The position numbers were made by a program, and so were the translations under genes. A DNA stretch of 64,000 bases. Source: Clostridium_AT stratigraminis. GTDB lineage: Bacteria; Bacillota; Clostridia; Clostridiales; Clostridiaceae. The notes beneath the pieces are model-generated. The model searched no databases, had not been told where the DNA came from, and was given only the letters and a program-made list of their open reading frames with translations. The stretch lies in assembly GCF_045310675.1 (NCBI RefSeq), contig NZ_JBJHZZ010000001.1, positions 310,001-374,000 on the forward strand, given 5' to 3'. Shown here in pieces: positions 60,450-64,000 of the stretch; the first letter of the stretch is position 1; each line of letters starts with the position of its first letter.

Positions 60450-62228
60450 TTAAATTTCTCTTGTCTCTTCCTTAAGCCAAGCTTTCTCTTCTTCGTTTAA
60501 ATGTGGAGAAAGCTTTTCAAAGACATTTTTATGATAATCATTTAGCCACTTAATTTCATTTTCAGCAAGCATCTCTTTATTAATTCCAGCTAAATCAATA
60601 GGACAATAGGTAACTGCCTCAAATCTCATAAACTGTCCATATTCTGTTTCTTCATCATAAGAAACCAGCATCATGTTTTCTGTTCTGACACCATGTATTC
60701 CTTCCTTGTATATGCCTGGTTCATTAGTAAGGATCATGCCTTTTTCAAGCTTTATATTGTTAACTTCTTTTCTTATAGCTTGTGGTCCCTCATGAACATT
60801 TAATAAAAATCCAACACCGTGACCTGTTCCGCACTTATAATCTAAGCCTATTTCCCAAATAGGCTGCCTCGCTAATATATCTAAACTTGAGCCAGTAGCT
60901 CCATATAAAAATTTAGCTTTGCTTAAGGCTATAAACCCTTTAAGAACCAATGTAAAGTCTCTCTTTTCTTCTTCAGTAAGCTTTCCTAAAGCAATAGTCC
61001 TTGTAGTGTCTGTAGTGCCATCAAGATATTGACCACCTGAATCAACTAAGAAAAGGCCTTCCTTTTTTAAGGTATAGGCAGTTTCTTTTGCTGCCTTATA
61101 ATGCATCATGGCAGCGTGATCTTTATAGCCTGCTATAGTGTCAAAGCTTGGACCAATAAATAGTTCCTGCTGCCCTCTAAAGTCTTCTAATTTTTCTCCA
61201 GCAGTAAACTCTGTAATTTCCTCTTTGCCTACCGATTCTTTAAGCCATTTTATAAACTTAACCAGGGATATTCCATCCTTTATTTCACAGCGCTTTATAT
61301 TTTCGATTTCTGTTTCATTTTTTATACCCTTTAATTTAGTGGTAACATTTGAGTAAGCATTTTTTGATGCATTACTATTAATGGAATTAAATAAGCTGGA
61401 ATTAGTTTTATTTGCATCAAAGATAATTGCATCTTTATCTGTAAGCCCTTGTAAAAATTGCTGTATTTCATTATAATCCTTAATCTCTACATCATCATTC
61501 TCAAGTTCTAATTTAACATCGCTTGGAACCTTTAAAGCATCAACAAATAAATAACATTTGCTTTCGCCAACTATTACGTTAGCTATTATCACTGGATTAT
61601 TTGGTACATCATTTCCTCTTATATTTAAAAGCCAAGCTATGTCGTCAAGTGAAGTTAATAAATAGTAGTTTGCGCCTGCATTTTTCATCTCATTTCTTAC
61701 TACTTTAAGCTTTTCTACTCTTGATTTTCCTGCATATTTTGCCTCGTGTATAAAAATAGGACCTTTAGGTATCTCTGGTCTGTTTTTCCACAGCTCATCA
61801 ATTAAATCAAGATCTGTCTTTAAGCTTATTTTCTTTGCTTTAAATTCGTTCTCCATGATGCTTACCATATCTACTGAAAAAACACTTCCATCAAAACCAA
61901 CTGTGCTGCCTTCCTTAAGAACCTCCTTTAACCACTCTGTATAAGAAGGTACACCTGGATCGGACATTCTAAATAATTTAATGTCAGAACCTTCAAGCTG
62001 TTTTTCCGCTTGAATATAGTATCTTCCGTCTGTCCAAAGGCCGGCATCCTCTAAGGTAATAACCACAGTTCCTGCTGAGCCTGTAAAGCCGGATATCCAC
62101 TCCCTGCATTTAAAGTGGTCTGATACATATTCACTTAGATGTGCATCAAAGCTAGGTACTATGTAAGCATCCATATTGTTTTCTTTCATTAATTGTCTTA
62201 ACTTTTGTGTCCTTTCATTAATTTTCAT
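60450..62228 (-). CDS. Xaa-Pro aminopeptidase (aminopeptidase P, M24B), three-domain form
   Basis: 592 residues: two creatinase-like N-terminal domains (~1-300) and the pita-bread M24 domain (~310-592). Metal ligands are visible in VDSGGQYLDGTTDTTRT (two Asp), GTGHGVGF (His), TNEPGIY (Glu) and RTENMML (Glu). The length fits the eukaryote-like XPNPEP1 form (~600), longer than E. coli PepP. It cleaves the first residue from X-Pro peptides in the cytoplasm. Its start overlaps the EutH-like gene's stop, so the two are co-translated. Confidence 0.95.
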   Translation of the reverse strand: MKINERTQKLRQLMKENNMDAYIVPSFDAHLSEYVSDHFKCREWISGFTGSAGTVVITLEDAGLWTDGRYYIQAEKQLEGSDIKLFRMSDPGVPSYTEWLKEVLKEGSTVGFDGSVFSVDMVSIMENEFKAKKISLKTDLDLIDELWKNRPEIPKGPIFIHEAKYAGKSRVEKLKVVRNEMKNAGANYYLLTSLDDIAWLLNIRGNDVPNNPVIIANVIVGESKCYLFVDALKVPSDVKLELENDDVEIKDYNEIQQFLQGLTDKDAIIFDANKTNSSLFNSINSNASKNAYSNVTTKLKGIKNETEIENIKRCEIKDGISLVKFIKWLKESVGKEEITEFTAGEKLEDFRGQQELFIGPSFDTIAGYKDHAAMMHYKAAKETAYTLKKEGLFLVDSGGQYLDGTTDTTRTIALGKLTEEEKRDFTLVLKGFIALSKAKFLYGATGSSLDILARQPIWEIGLDYKCGTGHGVGFLLNVHEGPQAIRKEVNNIKLEKGMILTNEPGIYKEGIHGVRTENMMLVSYDEETEYGQFMRFEAVTYCPIDLAGINKEMLAENEIKWLNDYHKNVFEKLSPHLNEEEKAWLKEETREI

Positions 62229-63319
62229 ATTTTTACCTCAACTCCCTTTATGTTTATTTTTTTATTTTCATATTCATAGATCCATATGGATAGTAAAATA
62301 CTAATTATTCCAGCTGTAAGCTTTGATATTATAAAGGCACCTAACATTTCTGGAGCAATACCTGATACAAATCCAAACTGGCCTCCGAATACAAAGGCTC
62401 CGCTCACTGCAAAGGCAGCGCAAACAACCTTGCCTTTAGAATTCATTTTTTCATAAGATCCAAATACCAAAAGATTACTAGCTAAGTTTCCTAAAATACC
62501 AGAAACAGATGCTGAGTTAATTCCAAATTTATCGCCTGTTTTTTCTAAAGCCCTTTTAAAAATACGGTTTATTAGCTCCAGCATAGGATATGCTCCACCT
62601 AAAACAAAGCCAATTTTGCACACTATTACTGCAGATTCCGACAGGGGAGTTAACCCTGAGACAAGACTAACCCCCATTATTGCATTTATTCCCTGCAGAA
62701 TCAGCCCAATAATGCTTAAGCTAATTACTAACTTTCCAAATATCTTAAAGCCCTTCAGTAGGGTATTATTAAATTTTAATAGTCCAATTTCTAAGATAAT
62801 TGAAAAAATAAATATAGGCACAAGGTTCCATATTAGGAGTCTTAGATTTATTCCCTGCCATAAACCAGCAGCAAGACATCCTATAGGAATAGTAGTTATT
62901 CCAATCATAACACCTTTAGAAAAATATTTTTCATCTTCTTTAGAAAGCATTCCAATGGCAACAGGTATAGAAAAACTAATAGCTGCACCTAAGGTTGAGG
63001 CAATAATAACTCCTGAGAAAATCCCCATTTCTTTAGTTAAAGCTAGTTTTGCAGCCATTTGATATCCTCCCATATCTATAGCAAAGAAGGCTGCAGGAAA
63101 AATAGAAGGATCCAAATTAAATACTCTGCAAATAGGGATAGCCATTGTGGATAAATAATTTGAAAGAATGGGAGTTAAGGAGTATATTCCAATCATACAA
63201 AGGCCTAAGGCTCCCATGGTCTTTATACCTTCTTCAAATTTGACACCAAGCTTTAAAGGACTTTCTAATATATAATCAACTCCACCAATTACAAAAAAAG
63301 TCTCAATTAAATAAAGCAT
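62225..63319 (-). CDS. EutH-like ethanolamine transporter family protein
   Basis: A 364-residue polytopic protein with about ten TM helices. The pattern ILESPLKLGVKFEEGIKTMG, the FFAIDMGGYQMA motif and the C-terminal GGQFGFVSGIAPEMLGA are the hallmarks of EutH. No other eut gene (eutABC, carboxysome shell) is near. The gene sits between an XRE-cupin regulator and an aminopeptidase, so its substrate may differ from ethanolamine. It overlaps the regulator by one base (TAATG). Confidence 0.88.
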   Translation of the reverse strand: MLYLIETFFVIGGVDYILESPLKLGVKFEEGIKTMGALGLCMIGIYSLTPILSNYLSTMAIPICRVFNLDPSIFPAAFFAIDMGGYQMAAKLALTKEMGIFSGVIIASTLGAAISFSIPVAIGMLSKEDEKYFSKGVMIGITTIPIGCLAAGLWQGINLRLLIWNLVPIFIFSIILEIGLLKFNNTLLKGFKIFGKLVISLSIIGLILQGINAIMGVSLVSGLTPLSESAVIVCKIGFVLGGAYPMLELINRIFKRALEKTGDKFGINSASVSGILGNLASNLLVFGSYEKMNSKGKVVCAAFAVSGAFVFGGQFGFVSGIAPEMLGAFIISKLTAGIISILLSIWIYEYENKKINIKGVEVKI

Positions 63320-63924
63320 TAATTCCTGCCTCCAGCTGGGCTTGACACAGCATCAATTTCATGGGTAGCTGATCCTCTATAGCCATTTGGAGAATTAACA
63401 GACAGTATTTTAACCTTTTTATTAGTATAATTAGCCCAATTATGCCTAATGCTCGAATTCATATGAACACTGTCACCGGGATAAACTTCATACCTTTCAC
63501 CATTTATGTAAATAGTTAATATACCCTCTAATACATAAACAAACTCTTCCCCCTCATGCTTATAGGATATAATTTCTTCTTCATTTTTTTGCGGAAGAAT
63601 TTCTACAAGTCTTGGAACAATTTGTTTATCCTCTAGGTTTGTACTTAAGTTATACTTAATAAAACCTCCTTCATCTATATCCAATATTTCCTGCTCATAA
63701 CTTCTTAAAACAGCCTCTTCTTTTTTGTGTGGATAATCAAAAAAGAAGGTTAAATGAACCTCTAAAATTTTAGCTATTTTTTCTAGAGAATCAACTGCAA
63801 TTGTAGTAAGACCTCTTTCTAACTGAGATAAATAACCCACAGATAGCTCACTTTTTTCACTTAACTCCTTTAAAGTAATGCCCTTTTCAGTTCTTAAATT
63901 TTTTATTTTCACTCCGATATTCAT
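63319..63924 (-). CDS. XRE-family regulator with C-terminal cupin domain
   Basis: 201 residues: a lambda-repressor-like helix-turn-helix (~5-60; ITLKELSEKSELSVGYLSQLERG) followed by a cupin-2 domain (~110-185; EGEEFVYVLEGILTIYINGE, HMNSSIRHNWAN). These two-domain proteins (PuuR/YdcN-like) usually sense small metabolites and control adjacent transport/catabolic genes. It is first in an operon with the EutH-like transporter and aminopeptidase P. A palindrome overlaps its promoter. AGGAG precedes the ATG. Confidence 0.95.
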   Translation of the reverse strand: MNIGVKIKNLRTEKGITLKELSEKSELSVGYLSQLERGLTTIAVDSLEKIAKILEVHLTFFFDYPHKKEEAVLRSYEQEILDIDEGGFIKYNLSTNLEDKQIVPRLVEILPQKNEEEIISYKHEGEEFVYVLEGILTIYINGERYEVYPGDSVHMNSSIRHNWANYTNKKVKILSVNSPNGYRGSATHEIDAVSSPAGGRN

Positions 63925-63944
63925 AAGTTCACTCCTATTTCAAT

Positions 63945-63972
63945 GTTATAAATATTATACTATATTTATAAC
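63945..63972 (-). promoter_or_regulatory. Operator palindrome over the promoter of the XRE-cupin operon
   Basis: Perfect 11-bp inverted repeat GTTATAAATAT / ATATTTATAAC (63945-63955 / 63962-63972). On the minus strand it encloses TATAAT, the probable -10. Probable autoregulatory site. Confidence 0.7.
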
Positions 63973-64000
63973 GCAAGATATACACATTTATGAAAACATT

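Noticed and set aside
1..64000. tRNA, rRNA, CRISPR, prophage or IS transposase genes
   Set aside because: No cloverleaf, regular repeat-spacer array, integrase or transposase reading frame was found on either strand.

Overview
The window comes from a low-GC, spore-forming Firmicute, most likely a Clostridium sensu lato species. The evidence is AT-rich intergenic DNA, strong AGGAGG ribosome-binding sites, frequent TTG starts, a spore-type LysM/GH18 hydrolase, a clostridial ferredoxin and an Fe-S aldo/keto reductase, NagJ-like GH84 and BlaI/M56-type regulation. I see no rRNA, tRNA, CRISPR array, phage or transposase gene.

Layout. 1-7.3 kb: the 3' part of a PEP-utilising enzyme, two lipoproteins, a small cupin, a strongly promoted and terminated RNA locus of unknown class, and a secreted GH84 hexosaminidase. 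7.5-13.7 kb: a MarR-controlled heterodimeric ABC exporter whose second half carries a ~500-residue repeat-built extracellular insert, then a second MarR gene. 13.8-18.6 kb: DegV, a HAD phosphatase, CorA, PspC, DUF503 and VOC proteins. 18.9-24.2 kb: a secreted protein, ABC-2 transporter and two-component system, ending in a tiny zinc-finger-like protein. 24.4-32.5 kb: BlaI/M56 pair, orphan kinase, MBL hydrolase, MFS transporter with a large structured leader, spore hydrolase. 32.7-35.5 kb: a ykkC-family riboswitch and a three-gene ABC-2 exporter. 35.6-42.4 kb: small metabolic genes, Dus, aldo/keto reductase and two EamA permeases. 42.4-48 kb: an attenuator-like leader before rsgA, a ferredoxin, a poly-cysteine leader peptide with terminator before cysS, a CNNM/CorC protein and a DUF2500 protein. 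48-60.3 kb: a YesMN-type two-component system divergent from a galactoside locus (sugar ABC importer, GH2 beta-galactosidase, GH36 alpha-galactosidase). 60.4-64 kb: an XRE-cupin regulator, an EutH-like transporter and an aminopeptidase P in one operon.

The unusual content is mostly RNA-level. (1) Two related structured elements (23861-23986 and 42816-42902) each sit exactly at a Shine-Dalgarno sequence and are bounded on both sides by GGAGG. (2) The cysS leader encodes four consecutive Cys codons followed by an intrinsic terminator, which implies ribosome-mediated cysteine attenuation instead of a T-box. (3) The rsgA leader combines a 10-codon ORF, two terminator-like hairpins and one of the SD elements. 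(4) The MFS leader, the ykkC switch, the 3.87-4.05 kb RNA and a covarying 46-bp tandem hairpin repeat add further RNA structure. A dispersed GGGA-core REP-like repeat family is scattered through the intergenic regions.
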